Below, one piece after another: positions 26,605 to 35,861 of a stretch of DNA of 64,000 nucleotides. The stretch spans positions 62,001 through 126,000 of the forward strand of contig NZ_CP107989.1 of NCBI RefSeq assembly GCF_041435015.1. The letters run 5' to 3'. Source of the stretch: Streptomyces canus. GTDB taxonomy: Bacteria > Actinomycetota > Actinomycetes > Streptomycetales > Streptomycetaceae. Below the pieces are notes generated by a model. It was not told the origin of the DNA. It ran no database searches and was given only the letters and a program-made list of their open reading frames with translations. Positions within the stretch are counted from its first letter, which is position 1; every line of letters starts with the position of its first letter. A program made the position numbers and the translations under genes.

Positions 26605-26830
26605 GTGGGCGTTCACATAGCTCTTTTTCGGTATATACGTTTTGCCCATGCCTCGCTTTGAGGTGGCTTCGCCGGGTAAGCGCTATTCGTACCCGGTGGG
26701 GCAGAGCACTCGACTGTCCGTCTCTGCGGCTTCATACCCTCCGGCGGCGTGGGGCGGTCGATCGCGGTCGGGGGTGGCCCGCAGGCGCACTACACGCTGC
26801 CCGCGGGGATGTTCGGAGCCCGATACGGGC

Positions 26831-27394
26831 TCAGCGGACCATCGCCAGCACATCGTGGACAAGCCGCCGCGCGTACGCAGGATCGGCGTCCAGCGCGAAG
26901 ACCACGTGGTAATACAGCGGCGCGATGATGTGGTCAAGGATCTGCGGGACTGTCGGTGTGGCCTCTCCGCGTTCGCCGGCACGCCGCACGATCTCCGATG
27001 CCTGCTCGCGCCGCCTTTCCGTGACCGGGCAGATCGAAACGATCTCGACACGGGCCGACACCATCGCGCGCAGATATCGGACTCGCTCGGGACGGGTGAT
27101 GTCGCGGGCGATCACATCCGCCCACTCCGTCAAGTCTTGCTCGAGCGATCCAGTGTCGGGTACCGACTCACCGTCTCGCGTCAAAACGGCGACCGCGACT
27201 TCCTCAAGGAGCGCGTTGACGTCGCCCCAGCGTCGGTACAACGTTGTCGGATTGATCCCGGCCCGCTCGGCGATGACGGGAAAGCTGATCTTCTCGGCAC
27301 CCTCACCCACGAGCTCGCCGACCGACGTGTAGATCGCAGCCAGCACTCGGCCGCTCCGCCCTCCGGGACGACTGGCGGTTGCTCGACTCGACAT
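26831..27394 (-). CDS. TetR family regulator
   Basis: 187 residues from ATG 27394. A recognisable TetR helix-turn-helix (AAIYTSVGELVGEGAEKISFPVIAERAGINPTTLYRRWGDVNALL), with the TTLYRRWG recognition-helix end, and a C-terminal ligand domain of the TetR_C_11-like type (PQILDHIIAPLYYHVVFALDAD). Divergent from the MFS-hydrolase fusion gene. Two copies of an AAGCAA-N6-TTGCTT palindrome lie in the shared promoter region. Confidence 0.92.
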   Translation of the reverse strand: MSSRATASRPGGRSGRVLAAIYTSVGELVGEGAEKISFPVIAERAGINPTTLYRRWGDVNALLEEVAVAVLTRDGESVPDTGSLEQDLTEWADVIARDITRPERVRYLRAMVSARVEIVSICPVTERRREQASEIVRRAGERGEATPTVPQILDHIIAPLYYHVVFALDADPAYARRLVHDVLAMVR

Positions 27395-27405
27395 ACGACG
27401 AGCAT

Positions 27406-27469
27406 AAGCAAAGATTCTTGCTTTTGCCAGTTCGTGGCCTACAGTGGACAAAGCAAAGATCATTGCTTT
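27406..27469. promoter_or_regulatory. Two copies of a palindromic TetR operator
   Basis: AAGCAA-AGATTC-TTGCTT at 27406-27423 and AAAGCAA-AGATCA-TTGCTTT at 27450-27469 are near-identical palindromes, with centres about 45 bp apart. One lies close to each gene start (27394 minus, 27484 plus). AGGCGGAGG at 27471-27479 is the ribosome binding site of the fusion gene. A similar half-site appears at the 3' end of that gene (about 29690). Confidence 0.75.
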
Positions 27470-27483
27470 TAGGCGGAGGTCTC

Positions 27484-29703
27484 ATGCTCAACCGTCCAGT
27501 GTCGTTCTTCGTCGCCGGCGCCGCCGGCGCCGCAGCGCTGACGGCCGCCTCGGCGCCGTCGCCGCTCTATCCCGTCTATCAGCGTCTCTGGGGCTTCAGC
27601 CCGTTCACGCTGACAGCCATCTTCGCCGTGTACGTCTTGGCGCTGCTCGCCGCTTTGCTGACCATCGGCTCGCTCTCCGACCGGGTAGGACGTCGGCCGG
27701 TCGCCTCCGCAGCCCTGGTGCTTCTCGCGCTGGGCATGCTGCTCTTCGCGACCGCCGGAGGAACCGGCGGCCTGATGGCCGCACGGATCGTTCAGGGTTT
27801 CGCCGTCGGCGCCGCCACCGGCACCACGACCGCCATGATCATGGACTCGGCGCCGAACCCGCGGCTGGGCTCGATCGTCAGCAGCGCGGTCCCTGCACTC
27901 GGAATCGCTACCGGGGCGGTCCTCGCCGGCGCCCTGGTCGAGTTCGCACCCCTCCCTCGCGAACTCGTTTTCTGGATCCTCGCCGTGGTCTACCTGGTGC
28001 TTGCAGCGCTCGTGTGGTTGATTCCCGAACGCGCTCGTCCCGAGTCGACATCCCGGGGATCCGTCTGGCGGTTGCTGCTGCCGAGCGCCGGGCTTCCGCA
28101 GGCCACGCGGCCGGCCTTCTTCGCACTGCTTCCGTCGATCGGCGCGACGTGGGCACTTGCCGGACTGTATCTGTCACTCGGGTCATCCGTGCTCGGCATC
28201 GTCCTCGATGTGCACAGTCATTTTGTCGTGGGCATCGTGCTGGGAGTGTTCTTCGCCGCAGGGATAGCAGGCACCGCTGTCTCGCCAGTCCTCCCGCCGA
28301 AATCTCGCGAGTGGTTCGGCTACGGACCTCTCGCCCTCGGCGTCCTGGTCACGATCGCGGCAATGCTGAACAGTGCGCTGCCCCTTTACGTGGTCGGGTC
28401 GGTGATCGCGGGATTCGGATTCGGCGCGTCGTTCCGCTTCGCCATCAACGCCCTCGGTGAGGTGGCCCCGACCCCCCAGCGAGGGCAAGTGTTCGCGACG
28501 ATGTACATCGTCAGTTACCTCGCGTTCAGTGTGCCGGCGCTCGCGGCCGGGCTTGCCGTCGAACGGTTCGGGCTCAAGCCAACAGCTGTCACTTACGGGG
28601 CACTGGAGGTCGCGCTGGTTCTGATCGCGATGGTCGCAGGGATCGTCCGGGCGCGCCGGCGGGTCGGCGAGGAAGAGCACGGGGCGGGCAAGGCCATGAT
28701 GGTGGTTTCGCGTACTTTCGGCACGCGTCGCCAGACGACGCACTACATCGAGTGCGGGCCGGCCGACGGACCGCTGATGATCTTCCTCCACGGGTGGCCG
28801 GGCATCGGTCTGATGTGGCGCGCCCAGATGGACGCGTTCGCCGCCGACGGTTGGCACTGCGTCGCTCCCGATCTACGCGGCTACGGCGGGTCTTCCGCCC
28901 CGGCGGCCAACGACGCCTACACCATCGAAGAAGTCGTGGCGGACATGGTGGAGCTCCATGATCACCTCGGCGGCAGGACTGCGGTCTGGGTCGGCCACGA
29001 CTGGGGGAGCATGGTGGTCGGCGCACTGGCCGCGCACGAGCCAAAGCGCTGCCGTGGCGTCGTGCTGACCTCGTGGGCGTACTTTCCTGACGCGAACAGC
29101 CTGGCCACCCTCGTACCGCTGGTCGACCGGGCGATCTACCCGGCCGACCAGTATCCGGATGGCCAGTGGGACTACTACCGCTACTACACGACGCATTTCG
29201 AGACAGCGGTCGCCGACCTCGACGCAGATCAAGCGGCGACGCTCGCCTCCATCTATCGGCCCGGCAGCCCCGCCGCGATCGGCAAGGTTTCGCCGACAGC
29301 GACGGTCACGCGCAACGGCGGGCGCTTCGGCGCCGCGCACCGCGCCTCGCCGACTCCGGCCGACCGGGCCCTCTGGACGCCGGCGGACTTCGAGGTGCTG
29401 GTACAGGCATTCAAGGCTCACGGCTTTCGTCCCCCCTCCGCGTGGTACACGAACGACGACGCCAACATCGCCTATGCACGCAAAGCGCCCAATGGCGGCC
29501 GCCTGTCGCAACCGGTGCTGTTCATCAACGGTGAGTGGGACGCAATCTGCACCATCACGGGAAATCGCCAAGGTGACCCGATGCGCGCGGCCTGCGCAGA
29601 CCTCACGGTGACGGATGTGCCTGCCGGACATTGGCTGCCGCTGGAGCGCAAGACGGAACACATTGAAGCCGTCCGCACCTGGCTCCGAAGCAAAAATCTT
29701 TGA
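27484..29703 (+). CDS. Fusion of an MFS transporter and an epoxide-hydrolase-type alpha/beta hydrolase
   Basis: 739 residues in one uninterrupted frame from ATG 27484, with a strong ribosome binding site. Residues 1 to about 395 are a 12-helix MFS transporter (GSLSDRVGRRPVASAAL motif after helix 2). From about 405 a complete hydrolase follows: HGWPGIGLMW, nucleophile Asp506 in VGHDWGSM, and catalytic His in VPAGHWLPLE. Two ATG codons at 28696 and 28699, where the hydrolase begins, could act as an internal start, though no clear ribosome binding site is seen. Either a genuine export-and-detoxify fusion or two genes joined by loss of a stop. Divergent from the TetR gene. Confidence 0.85.
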   Translation: MLNRPVSFFVAGAAGAAALTAASAPSPLYPVYQRLWGFSPFTLTAIFAVYVLALLAALLTIGSLSDRVGRRPVASAALVLLALGMLLFATAGGTGGLMAARIVQGFAVGAATGTTTAMIMDSAPNPRLGSIVSSAVPALGIATGAVLAGALVEFAPLPRELVFWILAVVYLVLAALVWLIPERARPESTSRGSVWRLLLPSAGLPQATRPAFFALLPSIGATWALAGLYLSLGSSVLGIVLDVHSHFVVGIVLGVFFAAGIAGTAVSPVLPPKSREWFGYGPLALGVLVTIAAMLNSALPLYVVGSVIAGFGFGASFRFAINALGEVAPTPQRGQVFATMYIVSYLAFSVPALAAGLAVERFGLKPTAVTYGALEVALVLIAMVAGIVRARRRVGEEEHGAGKAMMVVSRTFGTRRQTTHYIECGPADGPLMIFLHGWPGIGLMWRAQMDAFAADGWHCVAPDLRGYGGSSAPAANDAYTIEEVVADMVELHDHLGGRTAVWVGHDWGSMVVGALAAHEPKRCRGVVLTSWAYFPDANSLATLVPLVDRAIYPADQYPDGQWDYYRYYTTHFETAVADLDADQAATLASIYRPGSPAAIGKVSPTATVTRNGGRFGAAHRASPTPADRALWTPADFEVLVQAFKAHGFRPPSAWYTNDDANIAYARKAPNGGRLSQPVLFINGEWDAICTITGNRQGDPMRAACADLTVTDVPAGHWLPLERKTEHIEAVRTWLRSKNL

Positions 29704-29831
29704 CGCGGCAATGGATGATCGGCTCATCCGGTTTGAGGTCGCTGAAGCGTCTCGCCTTGTGAACGTCGCGTTGGAGTATGCCGCAAGCGCGGGCCCGCCG
29801 GCGGAGTCCCGGATCCTGACCCCGTTCTTGC

Positions 29832-30040
29832 CTAAGAGCTCGTAACACGTTCGAACTGGTGCAGCAGGGCGAAGGTCTGCTCGACGACGTAGCGGAGTTT
29901 GCCCAGTCCGTGGATGTGATTCTCGTCCTCGGAGGAGGGCGCGCCGTCGGCGTCGGTTGGCAGGCCGGCCTGCTTACAGGACTGCGCGCGGCCGGCGTCG
30001 ACTTGGCAGGAGTCTCGACGTCTCACCGCCAACCATGCAC
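29832..30040 (-). pseudogene. IS5-family transposase tail fragment
   Basis: The minus-strand frame ends with HGLGKLRYVVEQTFALLHQFERV, which matches the last catalytic Glu region (VVEQTFAxLHQFxR) of one IS5 subgroup. Only about 60 codons remain. Confidence 0.65.
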
Positions 30041-30105
30041 GAGCTCGTTAGGGCGGTTCGGGAGGAACTCCTTGATGAGCTGCGCGCATTCAAGTGGTTC
30101 TGCGC

Positions 30106-30384
30106 CAGCAGCCAGTGCGGGAAGTAACTCCCGGACCGGAGCTTGGGGATGGCGAGCTCGACGGTCCCGGCCCTCGTGTCCCACTCGCGCGGGCGATATC
30201 CGTTGCGGTGGTTGACGCGTTCGTCGCTGACCTGCCCGTATTCGGCGTTGCAAAGGGCATCGGCTTCGGCGGACATGAGCGCGTCGGCGAACGTCTTGAC
30301 CATCGCGCGCAGCAGATCGGGACTCGCCGCAGCGAGGTTGTCTTCGGCGAGGGCGTGCAGGGGCAGACTGTCAGGTGCGGTCAT
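30106..30384 (-). pseudogene. IS256-family transposase, N-terminal fragment
   Basis: From ATG 30384 about 93 residues match the start of IS256/Mutator-type transposases: LLRAMVKTFADALMSAEADALCNAEYGQ, then HRNGYRPREWDTRAGTVELAIPKLRSGSYFP. Homology then stops abruptly although the frame stays open to 29974. The catalytic DDE part is missing, so it is a deletion remnant. Confidence 0.85.
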
Positions 30385-30595
30385 CGTGCTGATCTCCTTC
30401 GAGGCTTCGACACTTCGAAGACCAGCCGGTGGCCGTTCATCTATGCGGGCACCATCCCGATGCCGGAGCAAACCCCCGGATCAGGTCGAACCCGTACACC
30501 ACTTCCCTGGACGCAACCCCCTCCGCGTACTGGATGCGCAATTCCGAGATTGGGTGCGCAATGGTCGCGGCCCGTAGTTGCTGTGACTGACGCGA

Positions 30596-31510
30596 CTACT
30601 CCGTACCGTAGGCCGCCCACCGCCCGAGGGTGAACGCGTCGCCCTCTTGCCGGACTTCCACGGCACCCGCCCCGCCGAAGTGTGCGGGGACGACCAGTTC
30701 CCCTTCGTCGGCGGCTCGTTGGAGGATTCGCCGGCGACTGGCCACTGCTTGTTCCGCGTCAAGGCAGAAGCAACTGTTGCAGGAGGGTGTGAGGATCTGC
30801 ACCGGGCTGTGCAGAAGATCGCCGACGAAGACCGCCCGGTCGCTCCCGGATGCGAGCCGAAGTACGGATGAGCCGGGTGTGTGGCCTGGCGCAGACTCCA
30901 GAGTGAGGTGTTCATCGATGCGGTGGGTGCCGTCCCACAGGACGGTCTGTCCGGCCCGGTGGACGGGCATGATGCTGTCCTCGTAGATCAGCCGGTCATC
31001 CTCGCGGAGGCCGTTCCCGTACGAGTTGTCCGGTCCGAAGTGGAAGTCGTCCGCGGCCGGGATGAGATACCGGGCGTTGGGGAACGTGGGCTCCCACCCT
31101 CCGTCCACACCGATGGTGTTCCAACCGACGTGATCACCGTGGACGTGGGTGTTGACGACGACGTCCACGTCATCCGGCCGGACTCCGGCCCGCGCCAGCC
31201 GGCCCAGGAAATCGCCCTGCCAGTGGTGGAACTTCGCCGAGCCGGGCCGCTCGCGCCCGTTTCCCACCCCGGTGTCGACCAAGAGGGTCCGTCCGCCGCT
31301 GCGCAGCACCCAGGTCTGCAGCGCCACCACCGCCCGGTCGCTGTCCGGTTCCCAGTGATCCGGCGCCAGCCAGTCCTCGTTACCCTTCCACACCTGGGCG
31401 CCGGACTCCGGAACCAGGCCGCGTGCCGGCGCGAACGCCCCTTGCCACTCGACGACTCGGATGACCTCGACATCGCCGAGCACGATGCTCTTCAGTATCT
31501 CGCTCTTCAT
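30596..31510 (-). CDS. MBL-fold metallo-hydrolase
   Basis: 304 residues. The zinc motif THVHGDH at 121-127 is complete, with further ligands in APGHTPGSS and VPAHFGG. An N-terminal lead with W-rich strands (VVEWQGAFAPARGLVPESGAQVW) is typical of the lactonase/quorum-quencher-like and hydrolase group of MBL proteins. The substrate is unknown. A hairpin with a 7-bp stem lies just upstream of its start, and the gene is divergent from an AraC regulator that probably controls it. Confidence 0.92.
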   Translation of the reverse strand: MKSEILKSIVLGDVEVIRVVEWQGAFAPARGLVPESGAQVWKGNEDWLAPDHWEPDSDRAVVALQTWVLRSGGRTLLVDTGVGNGRERPGSAKFHHWQGDFLGRLARAGVRPDDVDVVVNTHVHGDHVGWNTIGVDGGWEPTFPNARYLIPAADDFHFGPDNSYGNGLREDDRLIYEDSIMPVHRAGQTVLWDGTHRIDEHLTLESAPGHTPGSSVLRLASGSDRAVFVGDLLHSPVQILTPSCNSCFCLDAEQAVASRRRILQRAADEGELVVPAHFGGAGAVEVRQEGDAFTLGRWAAYGTE

Positions 31511-31524
31511 GCCGTCGACTCTAG

Positions 31525-31545
31525 GAGGGGCCAGATGAGCCCCTC
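31525..31545. promoter_or_regulatory. Short palindrome before the MBL gene
   Basis: GAGGGGC (31525-31531) pairs with GCCCCTC (31539-31545), loop 7 nt, 15 bp before the MBL start. It could be an operator for the divergent AraC regulator or a 5'-UTR hairpin. Confidence 0.35.
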
Positions 31546-31608
31546 AATGCCTGTTTGACTCATTCAGATACGCATCCGCCTCACCATTGACAATATCGGT
31601 AGCCTGGC

Positions 31609-32553
31609 TTGGTGGATGTGGTGAGCGACGCAGTCTCGGCGGTACGTGTCGGTCGGCCTTCCTCAAACCGGGTGCGGGTGAGCGGGAGCTGGTGCACGCG
31701 GCTCGCCCCCTACGACGGTGCGGGCTTCCACGTGATCCTGGAGGGCAGTTGCTGGCTGCTGCCCGACGGCGGCTCGCCAGTCTCACTCAGCGCGGGTGAC
31801 GTGGTGCTGCTGCCGCACGGCACAGGACACGTGCTCGCCGACGCCCCCGCCGATGCGACGACCGTGAAACAGGCGGTGCCGTTCGAGCGATGGCTCGACG
31901 ACACAGGGCCGCGCCGTCCCCGAGCCACCTTTGTCGAGGTGCAGATGCTGTGCGGCAAGTACCGGCTCGACCGTAATCACATGCACCCGCTCATGGCGGA
32001 ACTGCCGAAGGTGGTCCACCTGCCGAACCGAGTGGGCGCCCACCCCGAACTGCGCGCCGCCGTCGACCTGCTGGGCCACGAGCTGGCCACACAGGGACCC
32101 GGCGCCTGCATCGCGGTACCCAGCCTGCTCGACCTCCTCCTCGTCTATATGATCCGCTCCTGGGCAGCCCAGGGCACGAGCGGCACCTGGCCGACCGTAC
32201 TGGGCGACCCCGTGGCGGCCGCCGCCCTACGGGCGCTGCACTCGGACCCGGCCGCCCCATGGACCAACGACCGCCTGGCCGCTGAGGCAGGCGTGTCCCG
32301 CGCCACCCTGGCCCGCCGCTTCACCACCCTGGTAGGACGCCCGCCGATGGCGTACCTCACCTGGTGGCGCCTGACCTCCGCCGCCACCCTGCTGCGCGAC
32401 ACCCCGGACCCACTGGCCGCCGTCGCTCGCCGCGTCGGCTACGGCACCCCGTACGCCCTCTCACATGCCTTCAGCCGAGAATTCGGTACTACCCCGGGGC
32501 AGTACCGGGCACAGGCAGCGGAGCGGTCGGCCTCCCCTGATGAACCCGCCTGA
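31609..32553 (+). CDS. AraC family regulator with cupin-type sensor domain
   Basis: 314 residues. An N-terminal AraC-binding cupin_6 domain (FHVILEGSCWLLPDGGSPVSLSAGDVVLLPHGTGH) is followed by a C-terminal pair of helix-turn-helix motifs: WTNDRLAAEAGVSRATLARRFTTLVGRPP and LAAVARRVGYGTPYALSHAFSREFGTTPGQYR. This pair usually controls a neighbouring oxidoreductase or hydrolase, here the divergent MBL gene. TTG 31609 or GTG 31612/31621 could be the start; TTGACA at 31588 may be its -35 box. Confidence 0.9.
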   Translation: MVDVVSDAVSAVRVGRPSSNRVRVSGSWCTRLAPYDGAGFHVILEGSCWLLPDGGSPVSLSAGDVVLLPHGTGHVLADAPADATTVKQAVPFERWLDDTGPRRPRATFVEVQMLCGKYRLDRNHMHPLMAELPKVVHLPNRVGAHPELRAAVDLLGHELATQGPGACIAVPSLLDLLLVYMIRSWAAQGTSGTWPTVLGDPVAAAALRALHSDPAAPWTNDRLAAEAGVSRATLARRFTTLVGRPPMAYLTWWRLTSAATLLRDTPDPLAAVARRVGYGTPYALSHAFSREFGTTPGQYRAQAAERSASPDEPA

Positions 32554-32562
32554 TCACGCAGA

Positions 32563-32660
32563 CCCGTCAAGAGATCAGGCGCCAGCTGGAGGACGCGTCG
32601 TACACGCTGTGTGTGGTCGCCAGCACCCGCCGGCTGGATACCGCGCTGAACGTGGCCCGC
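32563..32660 (+). pseudogene. Scrap of a DUF5133-type regulator-like protein
   Basis: About 30 codons (RRQLEDASYTLCVVASTRRLDTALNVA) resemble the conserved tail of DUF5133 proteins. Nothing else of that gene remains. Confidence 0.4.
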
Positions 32661-32739
32661 GACTGGCACGGAGCACGCGGTATCTACGCGGCCACTCTGG
32701 TGGTCCAGGCGCTGGCCACGGTCGCCCTCGACCGCGGCT

Positions 32740-33399
32740 CGCCTGCGTGTGGCCCGAGTTGCGCGGGCACCGGCCCTCGCGGACAGCATCCGATCCGACC
32801 GCCGTACGCCTCAAGGTGGGCCACGCCTTGACGGTGACCGAGACCGCGCTCGCCTTCTCCAGGACGCGCGCCGCCGTCGCGACCTGTGCCAACCACTGGA
32901 CTGGATGACCGAGGTCCACCACCCGATCGGCAACGGCGAGGCCGTCATCCCCCGACGCCCTCCTCTACTACCAGCGCGGCCCGGTCAGCAGTGACGGCGG
33001 ACCGATGCTGCGAGCGTTCGTGGAAGTCGACCGCGCCACGACGGGCCCGAACGGCTCGCCGCCAAGCTGAGCGCCTACGCCCGCCTCCGCTCCTCTGTGC
33101 CCACGGTCCCGGGGCGCCGGGCGACCCTCCAGAACCCTGCGATGGAGGAGTGGCGGCGGCGCTACCCGCTCTTCCCGCGGCTGCTGTTCGTCCTCGACGG
33201 CATCGGCCCCGCCGGCATCGAGAACCGGATCAGCGCCCTGCGCGCGGCCGCACGGGATCTGGCGCTGTTCGGCTTCCTCCAGGAGGTTCCCGTCCTCACG
33301 GCCCCGCTGACCGACCTGCTCCAGCACGGCCCAGCCGAACGGGTATGGAGCCCCGTTCAGACCCCCGACAGCAGAGTGAGCTGGTATCAGTCCTGGTAG
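32740..33399 (+). pseudogene. Plasmid replication-relaxation family protein, with multiple frameshifts
   Basis: Homology hops through three frames: VGHALTVTETALAF (about 32820), RRRDLCQPLDWMTEVHHPIGNGEAVIP (32870-32950), ALLYYQRGPVSSDGGPMLRAFVEVDRATTGP (32955-33045) and AKLSAYARLRSSVPTVPGRR... EEWRRRYPLFPRLLFVLDG (33060-33399). Single-base losses separate the pieces, one of them in GGGCCCGAACGG near 33045. The family is found on Streptomyces plasmids and integrative elements. Clearly dead; it marks a former plasmid-type insertion. Confidence 0.8.
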
Positions 33400-33449
33400 T
33401 CCGCCCGTCGCGCCTGGCTGCCATGGGCGTGGAAGGTCCCGAAGGCCGC

Positions 33450-33837
33450 TCAGTGGGTGGTGACGAGGTCCTCGAGTTGGTGGGCGAGATCGGCGTTGGG
33501 CCGCGGGATGGCGCCGAGGCCGTCGATGCGGTCGACGGCCAGGTCGTCGACGGCGTCCTTGACGGCGTCTTCGGGGACGGCGGCCGCGTCGACGGGCAGA
33601 TCGAGGAAGACGGTCAGGGCGCCGCCCGGACCGGTGGTGGTGTCGACGACTTCGTGCGGGATGGGTGCGTACTGGCAGGGTTCGCGTTCGAGGGGTTCGA
33701 TCTGGCGGGCCCAGAACGTGGCGTCGCGCCATTCGCCGCGGGTCAGGTGTAAGGGGTAGAGGCAGATGGCGCCGGTGGCCTGGCCGCCGCCGGCGGCGAA
33801 CTGAAGCCAGAACTGGGCGCCTTCTTCTCGGTATCAA
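33450..33837 (-). pseudogene. C-terminal part of a hypothetical protein found in plasmid-type contexts
   Basis: A minus-strand open stretch with no start codon runs from about 33837 to the stop at 33450. It reads EGAQFWLQFAAGGGQATGAI, RGEWRDATFWARQIEPLE, and ends ADLAHQLEDLVTTH. The sequence is well-formed protein but I do not recognise a named family. It is probably a truncated tail next to the replication-relaxation remnant. Confidence 0.5.
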
Positions 33838-33939
33838 GACCTCGCCCAAGGGACAGAAGGGTGAGGGCCAGGCAGCAGCTTCATGGGGCCGGCGACCCTG
33901 CGATCTCACAGCTCGGGCCCGAATCGAGACCCCTCGGCA

Positions 33940-34322
33940 CACCGGCCCCCGCGTTGGGGGCCGCCACCGCCGAAGCCCTCGACCCGACCCCGCAGAGCTA
34001 CGACATCGCCGTCGAGGCCACCGGACGCGTCGACCAGCTCGGCCTGACCGTCAAATCCCTGACCCCGGAGGGGATTTGCGAGTCGGCAGGCAACCACTTC
34101 CGCCCCGGCGAGCTGCCCCTGCTCGACATGTACTTCAACGGCGTCACCCTGCGCATCGCCCGCGACAACGTACGCGCCCACATCCCCGACGCCCTCGAAC
34201 TCGCCGCCTCCGGCACGGTCGCCCCGGAGAAGGTGGTCTCCCACGTCATCGACTGGGAGGACCTGCCGACCGCGCTGCCGGAGAAACACCTCAAGCCCGT
34301 CTTCGTCCGGGCCGACACCTGA
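33940..34322 (+). pseudogene. Zinc-type alcohol dehydrogenase, C-terminal fragment
   Basis: The last ~115 codons match the C-terminal part of medium-chain dehydrogenases (YDIAVEATGRVDQLGLTVKSL, FNGVTLRIARDNVRAHIPDALELAASG, WEDLPTALPEKHLKPVFV). The Zn-binding N-terminal half and most of the Rossmann fold are absent. The upstream 30 codons are unrelated. Confidence 0.8.
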
Positions 34323-34352
34323 CCCCACCGGCCCGCCGAGTTGCCGCTGCGC

Positions 34353-35861
34353 TCAGTCCGCCCAGGTCTGCGGGGCGATGTAGTAGCCCTCCTCGTCCAC
34401 GATGACCTGCACGCTGCCGCCGCTGTGGTTGTAGACACCGATCATCAGGCCGGGGTCGGCGACCGACACCAGGTTCGGCACGGTCGCGCCCGCCGTGAAA
34501 TTCAGGTTGGAGACGTTCGGCACCGTCTGCTCGTTGGGGTAGACGGTGAGGAACCCGTTCTTCTGCGGCTGTGTCGCGGTCACGTTGAGCACCGCGCCGA
34601 CCGGCAGGGGGCAGCTGGTACTGCAGGTCTGGTACCAGTGGGGGTAGAAGCTGATGCTGCTGTCCGCCGGGACGGGCGCCTTGGGGACGCCCGTGCCGTA
34701 GCGGGTGTCGACGATGCGGGCCGGCCCGTCGGGGACGTAGGACTGGTTCGCTCCGGAGACAGCGGAGCCGAAGTAGCCTTCCAGGTCGGCGACGACCTGG
34801 ACTGTGCCGCCGCTGCCGTTGAAGATGTCGACCTTGCCACCGGCGACGGGTACGAGGGCCAGGTTGGCGGCCGTCTGGCCGGCGGTGAAGTTGAGGTTCG
34901 ACACTCCTGGTACGGCGCCCGCGTGGGGGTAGGCGGTGAGGTAGCCGTGATCGGTCGGCCGGGTGACGGTCAGGTTGAGTACCGCGGCCGTGGCATCTGC
35001 CGGCAGGCGCCCGGACAGAATGAGGGCCAGGGTGCCGTGGGCGGCGATCGGTCCCGCCGAGGAGGCGCCGAGACCGGAACGGGTATCCAGGACGCGGGCC
35101 GGAGAGACGGGCTTGAAGCCGGAACCGCCTCGTCCGTAGAAGCCCTGAAGGTCCGTCAGGAGGTGAACGGTGCCGCTGCTGCCGTTGTGGAACACCACTC
35201 CCCCGCCGTCCACCGGCACCGTCACCAGGTTCGGGACCGTCTGTCCGGCCGTGAAGTTCAGGTTCGAAGCCGTCGGAACGCTTGCGCCGTTGTCGGGGTA
35301 GACCGTCACATGTCCGCCGGCAGTCGGCTGCGTCACCGTGACGTTGGCGACGACGGCGCTGATGTCGGCGGCGGGGATGCCGGCGACGCTCGGGATGGGC
35401 AGGACGAGGTCGGCTCCGGCCGCGACGGGGGTCGTGGTCGTCACCCCGATGGAGTGCCTGGTGTCAAGGAGCCGTACGGGCGGGACCGGCGTGTAGTCGG
35501 CGCCGACAACGACATGCCTGGCGGTCTCGTCGTAGGGGCCGCCCCTCGGGTCGTACCGGTCGATCTCGTGATCGCCCGCCCGGTGGAAGGTATAGGTGAA
35601 CGCACCGTCCGTGTCGACGGGGAGCGCGGTGGCGTCGTCGAAGACGTACGAATACACGCGGTCTATCGGGCCGTTGGCCGTCCAGGTGGGGGTGGGGGCG
35701 GTCGTGGTGACGGTGACCTGAAGCGGGTTCGGCGACCCGACCGGGCCGAACCGTGAAGCCTCCGCCGGTCTCCGGGCCCACCACCTCCACCGCGCCCCGG
35801 TCGTGGTAGCCGGACGCCGCGTTGGGCACCAACGGGTCGTCCTCGCGACTCCGGTCCACGG
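34353..35861 (-). pseudogene. Secreted-type protein with three ~110-residue beta repeats, 5' end lost
   Basis: From about 35450 downwards three copies of one repeat follow each other. Each has a RLLDTR/RVLDTR/RIVDTR start, NVTVTQP/NLTVTRP/NVTATQP, then SNLNFTAGQ, then a G-rich end such as LQGFYG, LEGYFG or EEGYYI. Between about 35660 and 35760 the N-terminal part shifts frame (VTVTTTAPTPTWTANGPIDR in one, EVVGPETGGGFTVRPGR in another). At 35862 it runs into an IS5 remnant. The repeat resembles extracellular actinobacterial PKD/IPT-like cell-surface proteins. The signal peptide is gone. Probably dead after IS insertion and a frameshift. Confidence 0.75.

Noticed and set aside
29690..29702. Third TetR operator at the end of the fusion gene
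   Set aside because: Only one half-site is similar and it lies in coding sequence; chance is likely.
34341..35756. Long plus-strand frame opposite the three-repeat protein
   Set aside because: The regular repeat pattern in the minus-strand frame shows where coding selection acts. The plus frame mirrors it only as a by-product.
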